Part shown: one piece after another, positions 16,167 through 25,019 of the stretch
How the letters are laid out: the number at the start of each line of letters is the position of its first letter
Position numbering within the stretch: position 1 is the stretch's first letter
Assembly (NCBI GenBank): GCA_034435455.1
Contig: DAOTXL010000131.1
Span: forward strand, 1 to 64,000
Length of the DNA stretch: 64,000 bases
Direction of reading: 5' to 3'
DNA from: DAOTXL01 sp034435455
Lineage (GTDB): Bacteria > Chloroflexota > Anaerolineae > JAAYZQ01
Translations under genes and position numbers: made by a program
The notes under the pieces: model-generated
Database searches by the model: none
What the model was told of the DNA's origin: nothing
What the model saw: the letters and a program-made list of their open reading frames with translations, nothing else

Positions 16167-16781
16167 TTACAACCTCTTTTCGCCCAGCCGCCGTTCGGTG
16201 CCCTCCATCAGGCGGCGGATGTTGGGCCGATGGGCGTAGAGGATGAGGACCCAGGCCATCAGCCCGTACAGCACGCAGGTCAAAGGCAGAACGCCCGCCA
16301 GGCTCAGCGCCAGGAGGAGGGGGGGCATCAGCGTGCTCACCGTCAGCGAGCCCACCGAGGCATAGCGCGTGACGGCAATGATGATCAGCAGCAGCAGGAG
16401 CAGGCCGAGGGCTGCCGGCAAATAGATGGCCCCCAACGCTCCCAACGACGTGCCGACCCCGGCCCCCCCGCGGAAGCGCAAAAAGATCGAATGGTTGTGC
16501 CCCCAAATGGCGGCAGCGCCGGCCAGCACCTGGGCCAGCCGCCAATCGGCCATCTGCCCGGCCAGCCAGACGGCCAGCGCCCCTTTGCCCACATCCAGGG
16601 CGCCGGTGAGCAGGGCCGGCACCACCCCCGCCGAGCGGAAGACGTTGGTCCCGCCCGTCCGACCGCTGCCCACCTCCAACACATTCACGCCCCACAACCG
16701 GCCGATCAGATACCCGGCCGGGAAGCTGCCCAGCAAATAGGCCACCGCCACGGTGGCCGCCATCCTCACACCTTCTGTCAT
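16167..16781 (-). CDS. plsY: acyl-phosphate glycerol-3-phosphate acyltransferase PlsY
   Basis: 204 residues from the ATG at 16781 after AGGGAGC. An integral membrane protein with about five to seven helices. Motif 1 (GSGRTGGTNVFRSAG) matches the S-G-x-x-G-x-T-N-x-x-R signature and motif 3 (HRPNIRRLMEGTE) is intact. Motif 2 reads GHNHSIFLRFRGGAGVGTS where the family norm is F-K-G-G-K-G-V-A-T, so both lysines are replaced (Arg, Ala). PlsY moves acyl groups from acyl-phosphate to glycerol-3-phosphate, the first step in phosphatidate synthesis. The motif 2 change may be lineage-specific or alter acyl-donor binding. Confidence 0.85.
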   Translation of the reverse strand: MTEGVRMAATVAVAYLLGSFPAGYLIGRLWGVNVLEVGSGRTGGTNVFRSAGVVPALLTGALDVGKGALAVWLAGQMADWRLAQVLAGAAAIWGHNHSIFLRFRGGAGVGTSLGALGAIYLPAALGLLLLLLIIIAVTRYASVGSLTVSTLMPPLLLALSLAGVLPLTCVLYGLMAWVLILYAHRPNIRRLMEGTERRLGEKRL

Positions 16782-17048
16782 CCTGCTCCCTCTCAAAGCG
16801 TAACCGCCAGGAAACAGGGTGTCCTGGCGATCACCGGTTCCATTCACGGTGGAGAGCCACCAGGAACCTTCGACAGGCTTTGCCTGTCTGTAAAACACGC
16901 ACCGGGCCGCGTAGTTACGGCCTGAATTTGCCGCCGGGAACACCGGGGCCGCCCACGGGTCGTCTGGAAACGATTTCCAGGGGTACCTTTGGGGAAACCG
17001 GTCTCTGTCCTGTCGGGGGGGGACGGCCGCGGTGGGGGGCTGCGTTTC
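16782..17048. other. intergenic region between tsaD and plsY with two inverted repeats
   Basis: No gene is supported in these 267 bases. Two short perfect inverted repeats are visible: GACAGGC-TTT-GCCTGTC (16872-16888) and CTGGAAA-CGA-TTTCCAG (16964-16980). The second resembles the odd-length operators of some HTH regulators, but no regulator is adjacent. No T-run follows either. Confidence 0.5.
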
Positions 17049-18104
17049 TCAGGCCAGGCGCAGGTTGGGCACCACATCCAGGTTCCAACCCGCCCGCTCG
17101 CCCGCCTGGAAGCGATAGAACCCGGCGCAGGCCACCATAGCCGCGTTGTCGGTACACAGCTTCAGGGGAGGATAACGCACCGGCACCGGGCTGCGCCGCA
17201 CCATTTCGGCGCGCAGCCATTCGTTGGCCGCCACCCCTCCGGCCAGCAGCACCTGTTTGACCTCGAACTCTTGCGCCGCCCGGCAGGTCTTTTCCACCAA
17301 CACATCCACGAGAGCTGCCTGAAAGCTGGCTGCCAGGTTGGCTACCGGCAGAGGCCGCACCGTCGGCGGTTCCGCCGTCCCCTCCTGCCGGGACGGGGCG
17401 GCCGGGCGGGCATCGGCCAGAGGCTGGTATTTGCGCACGATGCGCAGCACCGCCGTCTTGAGGCCCGAAAAACTCAGGTCGTAGCTATCCGGCAGCCAGG
17501 CGCGGGGCAGCTTGTAGGCCGTCGGCGAACCGGCGCGCGCCGCCTCCTGGATGGATGGCCCGCCGGGATAGGGCAGGCCCAGCAGCCGCCCTACCTTGTC
17601 GAACGCTTCGCCGGCGGCGTCGTCCAGGGTTCCGCCCAGCCGGCGGTAGCAGCCGTGGTCTGCCATCAGAATCAGCTCGCTGTGGCCGCCGGAGACCACC
17701 AGGCAGACCAGCGGAAACTCGGGGGGAGGGCCTTCGACCAGCCAGTTGCCGTAGATGTGCGCCTCGATATGGTTGATGCCCACCAGGGGCAGGCCACGCC
17801 CCCAGGCCAGCCCCTTGGCCGCATTGACGCCCACCAGCAGCGACCCGGCCAGGCCCGGGCCGTAGGTCACCGCCACTGCCGCCAGGTCATCCCACCCCAC
17901 TTCGGCTTCGGCCAGCGCCTCTTCGAGGACGGGCAGGATGCTCAGCACATGCTGCCGGGAGGCGATTTCGGGGAAAATCCCCCCATAGCGCCGGTGGATG
18001 TCCACCTGCGAGGCCACCACGTTGCTGCGGATCTGCCGCCCGTCGGCCACCACCGCCGCTGCCGTCTCGTCGCACGAGGTCTCGATACCCAGAATCAGGC
18101 TCAT
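17049..18104 (-). CDS. tsaD: tRNA N6-threonylcarbamoyladenosine transferase TsaD
   Basis: 351 residues. Nucleotide-binding N-terminus ILGIETSCDETAAAVV, metal-binding NHIEAHIYG near residue 113, and phosphate loops VSGGHSELILM, FSGLKTAVLRI and LLAGGVAANEWLR are all present. The enzyme transfers threonylcarbamoyl to A37 of ANN-decoding tRNAs in complex with TsaB/TsaE, not seen here. An Arg/Pro-rich insertion sits between about residues 205 and 232 before NLAASFQAALVDV, longer than in most homologues. Promoter at 18123-18151. Confidence 0.96.
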   Translation of the reverse strand: MSLILGIETSCDETAAAVVADGRQIRSNVVASQVDIHRRYGGIFPEIASRQHVLSILPVLEEALAEAEVGWDDLAAVAVTYGPGLAGSLLVGVNAAKGLAWGRGLPLVGINHIEAHIYGNWLVEGPPPEFPLVCLVVSGGHSELILMADHGCYRRLGGTLDDAAGEAFDKVGRLLGLPYPGGPSIQEAARAGSPTAYKLPRAWLPDSYDLSFSGLKTAVLRIVRKYQPLADARPAAPSRQEGTAEPPTVRPLPVANLAASFQAALVDVLVEKTCRAAQEFEVKQVLLAGGVAANEWLRAEMVRRSPVPVRYPPLKLCTDNAAMVACAGFYRFQAGERAGWNLDVVPNLRLA

Positions 18105-18122
18105 GGTCTGTCTCCTGGCCCA

Positions 18123-18151
18123 AGTATAACAGATTTGCCCCGGGCTGGCAA
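18123..18151 (-). promoter_or_regulatory. promoter of tsaD
   Basis: On the minus strand: TTGCCA (18146-18151), 17-base spacer, TATACT (18123-18128), ending 19 bases before the tsaD ATG. Confidence 0.65.
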
Positions 18152-18229
18152 CTGCCCACCCCTGGGCGTGCGGGGATCATTTTCCCTCTGGAAGTGGAGG
18201 AGATAGATTCACCATCGGCGACATGGCGC

Positions 18230-18258
18230 TTGACAGCGGCCCCGATCCGGGATAGAAT
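18230..18258 (+). promoter_or_regulatory. strong promoter of the K+ uptake operon
   Basis: A full consensus -35, TTGACA (18230-18235), 17-base spacer, TAGAAT (18253-18258). It faces away from the tsaD promoter. Confidence 0.75.
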
Positions 18259-18264
18259 AGCCGC

Positions 18265-18486
18265 CAATCGGGATGGATGCCTGGCTGCGGGTACCTGGGC
18301 GGCCGGGCGGCCGGTTGAGGAAAACTGTTGGTTTGATGGCTGGTCGCCCTTTCCCAGGGAAAGGGCGGGAGGAGGGTGGGGGCCCTGGCGGGCCGGCCTG
18401 TGCCTGCCGGGTGAAACCGCTACCCCCCCACGTCAACCCTTCTCTGCATGAGAAGGGGGGCGGGAGTACCGCCAGGCGAAAAGAGG
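18265..18486 (+). other. long structured leader of the KimA-like permease gene
   Basis: About 220 untranslated bases separate the promoter from the gene. Perfect hairpins are GCCCTTTCCC-A-GGGAAAGGGC (18346-18366) and CCCTTCTC-TGCAT-GAGAAGGG (18437-18457). Homologous kimA/ydaO genes are often under a c-di-AMP riboswitch, but I could not match the conserved ydaO-yuaA blocks here. The hairpins may instead be dispersed palindromes of the kind seen at 21899 and 25020. Confidence 0.45.
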
Positions 18487-20433
18487 ATGATGACAACCCT
18501 TGAAAGTGAAAACGGGACCACCGTTTTACACCAGACGGCGGGCTATCAGCCGCCACGTTCGTGGCGCACCTGGCTGATCGGTCGGCCGCTGCCCACCGCC
18601 GACGCGCCGCATCAGACGATCCGCAAGATCGTCGGCCTGGCCGTCTTTGCCTCTGATGCTTTGTCGTCCACAGCCTATGCCACCCAGGAGATGATGGTGA
18701 TTCTGGCCATGGCCGGAACGGCCGCTTTTGGCTATGTCTTCCCTCTGTCTATGGCCATTGTGGTCTTGCTGGCCATCGTTACCATCTCCTACGTCCAGGT
18801 GATTTACGCCTACCCGAACGGCGGAGGGGCGTACGTTGTGGCCCGTGACAACCTGGGTGAACGGATGGCTCAGGTGGCCGGTGCGGCTCTGCTCACCGAC
18901 TATATTTTGACGGTAGCTGTGTCGGTATCGTCAGGGGTGGCGCAGATCACCTCTGCCTATCCTGCCCTTTTCCCTTTCCGGGTGCTGTTGTCGGTGGGCC
19001 TGGTGTTGTTGATCATGCTGGTCAACCTGCGCGGGGTGCGAGAGTCAGGGGCGGCTTTTTCAATTCCCAGCTACTTTTTCCTGATCATGATGTTCCTGAC
19101 CGTGGGCTGGGGCTTTTTCCGCTATCTGACCGGGACTTTGGGCACCGTTGAAAACCCGCCGCCCCTGGAGATGCTCCATGCCGCCCAGGGGATCAGCCTG
19201 TTCCTGATCCTGCGCGCCTTTTCCAGCGGCACGGCGGCCCTGACCGGCGTAGAGGCCATTTCCAACGGCGTCACCGCCTTCCGCGAGCCGCGCAGCCGCA
19301 ACGCGGCGATCACCCTGATCTGGATGTCGGCTATCCTGGGCACCCTGTTCCTGGGGATCAGCTTCCTGGCCAGGCCGATTGGGGCGGTCCCTTCGGAGCA
19401 GGAGACGGTGATCTCCCAACTGGCCCGCACCGTATTCGAGGGGCAGGGGATCCTCTATTTGGGGGTCATTATTGCCACGACCCTGATTCTGATCATGGCC
19501 ACCAACACCTCTTTTGCCGGGTTTCCACGCCTGAGCGCCCTGCTCGGTGAGGATGGTTTCCTGCCCCGACAACTGGCCTTCCGCGGCAGCCGGCTGGTCT
19601 ATTCGCGGGGCATCATAGCTCTGGCGGCCGTCGCCTCGCTGCTGATCGTCCTCTTTCGGGCCAGTGTGACGGCGCTGATCCCGCTGTATGCCATCGGCGT
19701 GTTTCTATCGTTCAGCCTGGCCCAGATCGGGATGGCCCGCCGCTGGTGGACTCTCGGCCACCAGGCTCCGTCGCAGGAGGAGCAGGGCCAGGGTGCTGCC
19801 CGGTGCTCTGAACCGGCCTGGCAGATCAAGATGGTCATCAACGGCCTGGGCGCATTCTGCACGACTGTGGTCATGCTGGTCTTTGCCGTGACCAAGTTCC
19901 ACGACGGGGCATGGATCGTGCTGCTGCTCATCCCTGCCCTGGTGGCCGTCTTTTCCGCCATCCACCGCCACTACCGGAACCTGGCCAGGCACCTTTCCCT
20001 GGAGCACTATGGGGCGCCGCCGGCCATCTCACGCCACCGGGTGATCCTGCCCATCAGCGGCGTACACCGGGGCAGCCTGGCTGCCCTGCGCTACGCCCGC
20101 TCTCTGTCGGAGGATGTGACGGCCGTGTTCGTCGCCATAGATCCGGCTGAGGCGGAAAGGATCAAGCAAAAGTGGGAAAAGTGGGGCGAGGGGGTGCGGC
20201 TGGTGATCCTGGATTCTCCCTACCGGCTGCTGCTGGAGCCGCTGCTGGCTTATATCCAGCAGGTCGCCGCGCAACGCCAGCCCAACGAGGCGATCACCAT
20301 TGTGGTACCCCAGTTTGTGCCCAGACACTGGTGGAACAATCTGCTCCACACCCAGGCGGCGTGGATGCTGCGGCTGGCGTTGTTGTTCAAACCGGGAATT
20401 GTGATCACGGATGTGCCGTATCAGGTAGAGTAA
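18487..20433 (+). CDS. KimA-like APC-superfamily K+ permease
   Basis: About 648 residues. The start is uncertain: tandem ATGs at 18487/18490 directly follow AAAGAGG, and an upstream ATG at 18448 lies in a hairpin. The N-terminus has the APC/KimA signature FASDALSSTAYATQEMMVIL. About 12 membrane helices follow (to about residue 490), then a cytosolic C-terminus (about 510-640) with VILPISGVHRGSLAALRYAR, a USP-like fold as in KimA. KimA imports K+ with H+. Two TrkA-type nucleotide-binding subunits follow in the same operon, supporting K+ rather than amino-acid transport. Confidence 0.82.
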   Translation: MMTTLESENGTTVLHQTAGYQPPRSWRTWLIGRPLPTADAPHQTIRKIVGLAVFASDALSSTAYATQEMMVILAMAGTAAFGYVFPLSMAIVVLLAIVTISYVQVIYAYPNGGGAYVVARDNLGERMAQVAGAALLTDYILTVAVSVSSGVAQITSAYPALFPFRVLLSVGLVLLIMLVNLRGVRESGAAFSIPSYFFLIMMFLTVGWGFFRYLTGTLGTVENPPPLEMLHAAQGISLFLILRAFSSGTAALTGVEAISNGVTAFREPRSRNAAITLIWMSAILGTLFLGISFLARPIGAVPSEQETVISQLARTVFEGQGILYLGVIIATTLILIMATNTSFAGFPRLSALLGEDGFLPRQLAFRGSRLVYSRGIIALAAVASLLIVLFRASVTALIPLYAIGVFLSFSLAQIGMARRWWTLGHQAPSQEEQGQGAARCSEPAWQIKMVINGLGAFCTTVVMLVFAVTKFHDGAWIVLLLIPALVAVFSAIHRHYRNLARHLSLEHYGAPPAISRHRVILPISGVHRGSLAALRYARSLSEDVTAVFVAIDPAEAERIKQKWEKWGEGVRLVILDSPYRLLLEPLLAYIQQVAAQRQPNEAITIVVPQFVPRHWWNNLLHTQAAWMLRLALLFKPGIVITDVPYQVE

Positions 20434-20476
20434 AACGTAAAGAGTAAAGCGTAAAGAGTGGATGGGGAGATGGGAA

Positions 20477-21136
20477 ATGAATGTGATTGTGGTGGGGTGC
20501 GGTCGGGTGGGGGCAGAACTGGCCTGTCGCCTGTTCAAAAAAGGGCATCAGGTGACGGTCATTGACCGGGTGGCCGCTGCCTTTGGCAACCTGCCCCCCG
20601 ACTTTCGCGGGCGCATGGTGCAGGGAGAGGTGTTGAACCAGGACGTCTTGTGCCGGGCAGGGATCGAACAGGCCGACGGCCTGGCCGCCGTGACCAATTC
20701 CGACTCGCTCAACGCCGTGGTGGCCCGCATTGCCAATACCGTATACCATCTGACCAATGTGGTGGTTCGCAATTATGACCCCCGCTGGCGGCCGATCCTG
20801 GAGGCCATCGGCCTGCAGGTGGTCAGCTCCTCCAGTTGGGGGGCGCAACGGATCGAGGAGCTGCTGTACCACACCCAGGTCCGCACCCTGTTCTCGGCCG
20901 GCAATGGGGAGGTGGAAATCTATGAGTTCGAGGTGCCCCCCACCTGGCATGGCCGTCCACTCCAGGAGCTTGTGCCGGCGGAGCAGGGCCTGGCCGTGGC
21001 CGTCACCCGGGCCGGCCGGGCGATGTTGCCCTCGGCTGTGGCCCACCTGCAGGCCGGGGATGTGGTGCTCCTGGGTGCCACTCTGGAGGGCATGGAAGCG
21101 TTGCGGCAGCGGCTCGCCCGGCCGGAGGAGGGGTAG
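20477..21136 (+). CDS. TrkA-type K+ uptake regulatory subunit (CeoB-like)
   Basis: 219 residues, starting at the ATG at 20477 rather than 20462 because GGGGAG precedes it. The RCK-N/TrkA-N Rossmann domain begins NVIVVGCGRVGAELACRL (G-x-G-x-x-G) with the acidic end of strand 2 in VTVIDR. The TrkA-C domain (about 140-219) contains PLQELVPAEQGLAVAVTRAG. Such subunits bind NAD(H)/ATP or c-di-AMP and gate K+ transporters from the cytoplasm. The next gene starts directly after its stop. Confidence 0.88.
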   Translation: MNVIVVGCGRVGAELACRLFKKGHQVTVIDRVAAAFGNLPPDFRGRMVQGEVLNQDVLCRAGIEQADGLAAVTNSDSLNAVVARIANTVYHLTNVVVRNYDPRWRPILEAIGLQVVSSSSWGAQRIEELLYHTQVRTLFSAGNGEVEIYEFEVPPTWHGRPLQELVPAEQGLAVAVTRAGRAMLPSAVAHLQAGDVVLLGATLEGMEALRQRLARPEEG

Positions 21137-21865
21137 ATGTTTGTGTTGATTGCCGGGGGAGGCCGAACAGGATCGCAGTTGGCCAGGCTATTGATCACCC
21201 AGAACCACCAGGTCCGGGTGATCGAACACCGGCGCGAGGTGTTGCCCCACCTCCACCGCGAACTGCCCACCGAGGCGATCTATGAAGGCGACGCCACCGA
21301 CCCCCAGGTGCTCGACCTGGCCGGGGCAGGTCAGGCCCAGGTGCTGGCAGCCTGTATGACCAACGACGCCGACAACCTGATGCTCTGTTTTTGGGCGCGG
21401 ACCCGCTACCGGATCCCGCGCATCATCGCCCAGATCAACGACCCACGCAACGCCTGGCTCTTTGACGCCAGGTTCCACGTGGATGTGGCGCTCAACCGCT
21501 CTGAAATCCTGGCCAGGCTGATCGCCGAGGAGATGTCGCTGGGTGACATGATGACCCTCCTCAAGCTGCGGCGCGGCCAATATTCCGTGGTCGAGGAAAA
21601 GGTCCCGGCCGGAGCGATGGCGGTGGGGGTGGCCATCCGCGATCTGGGCCTGCCGGCGGAGTGCAATGTCGCGGCCATCATCCGCCACGGGAAGATGGTC
21701 GTGCCCCACGGCGGAACGGTCCTGGAGGTGGGGGATGAGGTGCTGGCCGTGACCGACAGCGAAGGGGCGGCACGTCTGGCCGCCGTTCTGGCGCCGCCGC
21801 CGGCTGAAGGCGTCAGGCCGGCAACGGAAGCCGGTCGGGGCCGGCGCCGCAAAAAATCAACATAA
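21137..21865 (+). CDS. second TrkA-type K+ uptake regulatory subunit (CeoC-like)
   Basis: 242 residues with an ATG right after the previous stop codon. TrkA-N begins MFVLIAGGGRTGSQLARLL; the acidic residue after strand 2 is in VRVIEHRRE and EGDATDPQVL follows. The C-terminal TrkA-C domain runs from about 145 to 215, then a basic tail (GRGRRRKKST). Paired one-domain TrkA proteins (CeoB/CeoC) next to an APC permease are also found in mycobacteria (Rv2691/Rv2692 beside Rv2690c). Confidence 0.88.
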   Translation: MFVLIAGGGRTGSQLARLLITQNHQVRVIEHRREVLPHLHRELPTEAIYEGDATDPQVLDLAGAGQAQVLAACMTNDADNLMLCFWARTRYRIPRIIAQINDPRNAWLFDARFHVDVALNRSEILARLIAEEMSLGDMMTLLKLRRGQYSVVEEKVPAGAMAVGVAIRDLGLPAECNVAAIIRHGKMVVPHGGTVLEVGDEVLAVTDSEGAARLAAVLAPPPAEGVRPATEAGRGRRRKKST

Positions 21866-21898
21866 TCTTTCGTCAGGGACGAAAATGTACCGCAGCGC

Positions 21899-21945
21899 CG
21901 CTTTCCCCTTCCCCTGGGGGAAAGGGGTAGAGAAAGGGGAAAGCG
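21899..21945. repeat. compound palindrome before meaB
   Basis: Outer arms CGCTTTCCCCTT (21899-21910) and AAGGGGAAAGCG (21934-21945) are perfectly inverted; inside, CCCCTTCCCC faces GGGGGAAAGGGG. It lies 10 bases upstream of the meaB ATG, so it would occlude or replace its ribosome binding site when folded. A shorter hairpin, TTTCGTC-AGG-GACGAAA (21868-21884), precedes it. Confidence 0.7.
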
Positions 21946-21954
21946 AACACGCCC

Positions 21955-23004
21955 ATGACCGATGAACTTGTCGAGCAGGTGCTGGCCGGACGGCGACGGG
22001 CCATCGCCCGGGCCATCAGCCTGGTGGAGGATGATGGCGCCGCGGCCCAGGCAACCCTGGCCGCCCTGTTTCCCTGTACCGGCCGGGCGCACGTCGTCGG
22101 CGTGACCGGGCCCCCTGGCAGTGGCAAGAGCACCTTGGTCAACGCCCTGGCGTGGCACTTTCGCCACAGCACCCCCCCCAGGACGGTGGGCATCATTGCC
22201 GTGGACCCCACCAGTCCCTTCACCGGCGGGGCCATCCTGGGCGACCGCATCCGCATGCGCGACCTGGCCGGCGACCCCGGCATCTTTATCCGCAGCATGG
22301 CCAGCCGGGGTAGCCTGGGCGGCCTGGCCTGGGCGACCGCCGATGCGGTCAAGGTGTTGGATGCCGCCCACTTTGACCTGGTGATCGTCGAAACCGTCGG
22401 CGCCGGCCAGGCCGAGGTGGACATCGCCTGCATGGCCCATACCACCGTCGTGGTCGAGGTGCCCGGCCTGGGCGACGACGTCCAGGCCATCAAGGCCGGC
22501 ATCCTGGAGATCGCCGACATCTTTGCCGTGAACAAGGCCGACCTGGAGGGGGCCGACCACGCTATCATGGCCCTGCGCATGATGCTCGACCTGAACGCGG
22601 GGGGGCCATACCAGGTCCTGCACCACGGCAGGCTGATAGAGGTGGTCCAGGGGACGGAGGAGCAGGCGGATCGGGAGAGGGGGAGGCGATGGCAGCCGCC
22701 CATCCACAAGACGGTGGCCACGCGCCGGGAGGGGATTGCCGACCTGGCCGCTTCCATCATCGCCCACCGCGCCTACCTGGAGCAGACCGGCAGCCTGGCC
22801 CGCCGCGAGCGGGAGCGAGCTGCCGCCGAACTGGAGATGATCCTCCAGCAAGAGTCGCTGCGCCGCGTGCTGGGCCGCACCGAACCGGCTTATCTGGCGG
22901 CGTTGATCGATCAGATTGTGCGGCGCGAACTGGACCCGTACACCGCCGCCCGGCGCCTGCTGAACCCAGGAGAGGAGAGGACATGCCCACCGACAAGATT
23001 TTGA
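21955..23004 (+). CDS. meaB: methylmalonyl-CoA mutase-associated GTPase MeaB
   Basis: 349 residues. SIMIBI-class G3E-like GTPase with Walker A GPPGSGKSTLVN (about 50-60), the MeaB-specific VDPTSPFTGGAILGDRIRM, switch ETVGAGQAEVDIA and base-recognition NKAD near 194. MeaB loads adenosylcobalamin into and protects methylmalonyl-CoA mutase (or isobutyryl/ethylmalonyl homologues). The mutase subunits are not in this window. Its last 22 bases overlap the next gene. Confidence 0.93.
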   Translation: MTDELVEQVLAGRRRAIARAISLVEDDGAAAQATLAALFPCTGRAHVVGVTGPPGSGKSTLVNALAWHFRHSTPPRTVGIIAVDPTSPFTGGAILGDRIRMRDLAGDPGIFIRSMASRGSLGGLAWATADAVKVLDAAHFDLVIVETVGAGQAEVDIACMAHTTVVVEVPGLGDDVQAIKAGILEIADIFAVNKADLEGADHAIMALRMMLDLNAGGPYQVLHHGRLIEVVQGTEEQADRERGRRWQPPIHKTVATRREGIADLAASIIAHRAYLEQTGSLARRERERAAAELEMILQQESLRRVLGRTEPAYLAALIDQIVRRELDPYTAARRLLNPGEERTCPPTRF

Positions 23005-23606
23005 GTGGTATCGGTCGTTTTCAGGAATTTTTTCGGGCAAACCGTGAGCGATTCGAGCGCCTGGTGACCGAAGGCCAGCGGCCGGAGGTGCTGTTCATCG
23101 GCTGCTCCGATTCCCGCGTCGTGCCCGAGTTGCTCACCGGAGCCGGGCCGGGAGACCTGTTTGTCATCCGCACCGTGGCCAACCTGGTACCGCCTTATGG
23201 CACCGGCGAGACGACCGTCGGGGCGGTCATTGAGTACGCCGTGCTGCATCTGCACGTCAGGCACATCGTCGTCTGCGGCCACACCGACTGCGGGGGTATC
23301 AAGGCCCTTGACGCCCCGCCCGACTGGAGCCGCGAGCCGCACCTGGCCCGCTGGATCGAGCATGCCCGCCCGGCCAGGACCGGGGTCGAAGCCGGCGACC
23401 TGCCCGCCGAAGAACGCCACCTGGCCACGGTGCGCCAAAATGTGCTCCTGCAATTGGAGCACCTGCGCTCCTACGACCCGGTGCGCGAGGGAGAACGGGC
23501 CGGGGCCCTGACCCTTCATGGCTGGGTCTACCACCTGGAGACAGGCGTCGTCGAAGCCTGTGACCCGCAGACCGGTAGCTGGGCTCCTCTCCAGGTGGCG
23601 GGGTGA
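22983..23606 (+). CDS. beta-class carbonic anhydrase
   Basis: 207 residues from the ATG at 22983, preceded by AGGAGAGGA inside the end of meaB. Zinc ligands and the Asp/Arg dyad are present: CSDSR near residue 40 and H-x-x-C in CGHTDCGG near 100. The enzyme interconverts CO2 and bicarbonate in the cytoplasm. Coupling to meaB may serve carboxylation of propionyl-CoA, an inference from position only. It converges with the next gene across 15 bases. Confidence 0.92.
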   Translation: MPTDKILSGIGRFQEFFRANRERFERLVTEGQRPEVLFIGCSDSRVVPELLTGAGPGDLFVIRTVANLVPPYGTGETTVGAVIEYAVLHLHVRHIVVCGHTDCGGIKALDAPPDWSREPHLARWIEHARPARTGVEAGDLPAEERHLATVRQNVLLQLEHLRSYDPVREGERAGALTLHGWVYHLETGVVEACDPQTGSWAPLQVAG

Positions 23607-23621
23607 GGGGCTTGCGGGGGT

Positions 23622-24662
23622 TCAGCCGCCGGCCAACCTGTGAACCTCTTTCACCCGGCCTAGAAGGTCGTCTATCGGGCGCTCGGCGTAAGGTGAGGGC
23701 CCCAGAGGGTCCACCACCTGCCAGCCCTCGTCGCCCAATAGCACGGCGAAGGTGTTGAGGACAGAGTAGGCCAGGGCTTCCAGGTGGTAACCACCCTCCA
23801 GGGTAAAGACCAGACGCCCTTCGCACAGCTCTGCGGCTAACCCCTTCAGCGCCGCCGCGATTGCCGTGTAGCCCCCCACCGAAAGCTGCATAGAAGCCAG
23901 CGGATCGTCCCAGTGGGCGTCATAGCCGGCCGAAACCAGCAGGAGCTGGGGCCGGAAGCGCCGGGCAGCCGGGGCCACAACCTCCTCCAGGATGCGGGCA
24001 AAGCCCCGGTCGCCCACGCTGCCGGCCAGCGGCACGTTGAGGACCGTCCCGGCACCCTCCCCCCGACCGGTTTCGCTCCAGTAGCCGGTACCGGGATAAT
24101 GGGGATACTGGTGCGTGGAGATGTACATCACGGCCGGGTCGTGCTCGAACTCGGCCTGGGTGCCATTGCCGTGGTGCACATCAAAATCCACAATGAGCAC
24201 CCGCTCCACGCCCCGTTCGGCCAGGGCATAGCGGGCCGCCACGGCCACGTTGTTGAACAGGCAAAAACCCATCCCCCGGTCGCGCAGGGCGTGGTGGCCC
24301 GGTGGGCGGACCAGGGCAAAGGCGTTTTCCACCTGACGGTCGAGCACGGCCCGCGTCGCCTCCACCAGGCCGCCGGCGGCCATCAGCGCCGCCTCGTAAG
24401 AAGCGGGACGCACGTAGGTATCCGGGTCCAGGTGGCCGCCGCCCTGCTGACCCATGCGCCGCACCAGATCGATGTAGGAGCGGGTGTGGCATCGCTCCAG
24501 TCGTTCCATCGTGATCGGCACGGCCGGGATGGGGGTCAGCCGCTCCAGCAGGTGCTGCTCTTCCAGCACACGCAGGATCGCCTTCAGCCGCTGCTGATTT
24601 TCCGGATGGCCGCGCAGGTCATGCTCCAGGTAGATTGGATGGTACACATAGCCGGTTGTCAT
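23622..24662 (-). CDS. histone-deacetylase-superfamily amidohydrolase
   Basis: 346 residues. The arginase/deacetylase fold is marked by RPPGHHALRDRGMGFCLFNN, the zinc ligands in DFDVHHGNGTQ, YISTHQYPHYPGTGYWSETG, and VSAGYDAHWDDPLA with the third ligand Asp, then FTLEGGYHLEALA. This is a class II-like bacterial HDAC homologue (acetoin utilisation/acetylpolyamine amidohydrolase group). The substrate could be acetyl-lysine or acetylpolyamine; nothing in context decides. A TATAAT (24746-24751 on the minus strand) lies upstream with no good -35. Confidence 0.9.
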   Translation of the reverse strand: MTTGYVYHPIYLEHDLRGHPENQQRLKAILRVLEEQHLLERLTPIPAVPITMERLERCHTRSYIDLVRRMGQQGGGHLDPDTYVRPASYEAALMAAGGLVEATRAVLDRQVENAFALVRPPGHHALRDRGMGFCLFNNVAVAARYALAERGVERVLIVDFDVHHGNGTQAEFEHDPAVMYISTHQYPHYPGTGYWSETGRGEGAGTVLNVPLAGSVGDRGFARILEEVVAPAARRFRPQLLLVSAGYDAHWDDPLASMQLSVGGYTAIAAALKGLAAELCEGRLVFTLEGGYHLEALAYSVLNTFAVLLGDEGWQVVDPLGPSPYAERPIDDLLGRVKEVHRLAGG

Positions 24663-24911
24663 CGGTTTGCTCCTCCTTCTGGTCTTTGATGCAGCGGAGT
24701 GTCCTCCGCCACGGGCAAAGCCCCCCTTTCTTCGAGTCGGCCCTCATTATACCACATCCGCCTGTAGCACAGGATTTCTCCTGTGCCCTGTGCCCCAGGG
24801 GGAGCGTATCGCGCCGGGGACGAGAGGCAGGGGACCCAGGCAGGGCATGGTTTGAAAAACGCAGCCCAGCCTGCCCCCTCCTGTCAGGCGCCCGCCGGTT
24901 ACGCCCGCAGG

Positions 24912-24940
24912 TTGACTTATCCCCCTGGCTGGGCTATAAT
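24912..24940 (+). promoter_or_regulatory. promoter of the lpd operon
   Basis: TTGACT (24912-24917), 17-base spacer, TATAAT (24935-24940). The leader to the lpd ATG at 25160 is about 210 bases. Confidence 0.75.
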
Positions 24941-25019
24941 CGGTATGGGCAATTAACTCGACTGACACTTTTTGCAGACATGAAAAAATCGCCGCTCATT
25001 GCCCACACCCCTCTCCTGG

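Noticed and set aside
16964..16980. LacI-type operator CTGGAAA-CGA-TTTCCAG
   Set aside because: Odd-length centre, no LacI-family gene in the window and no promoter placed against it.
18265..18486. c-di-AMP (ydaO-yuaA) riboswitch upstream of the KimA-like gene
   Set aside because: The position is right but I could not align the conserved blocks of the motif; only simple hairpins are visible.
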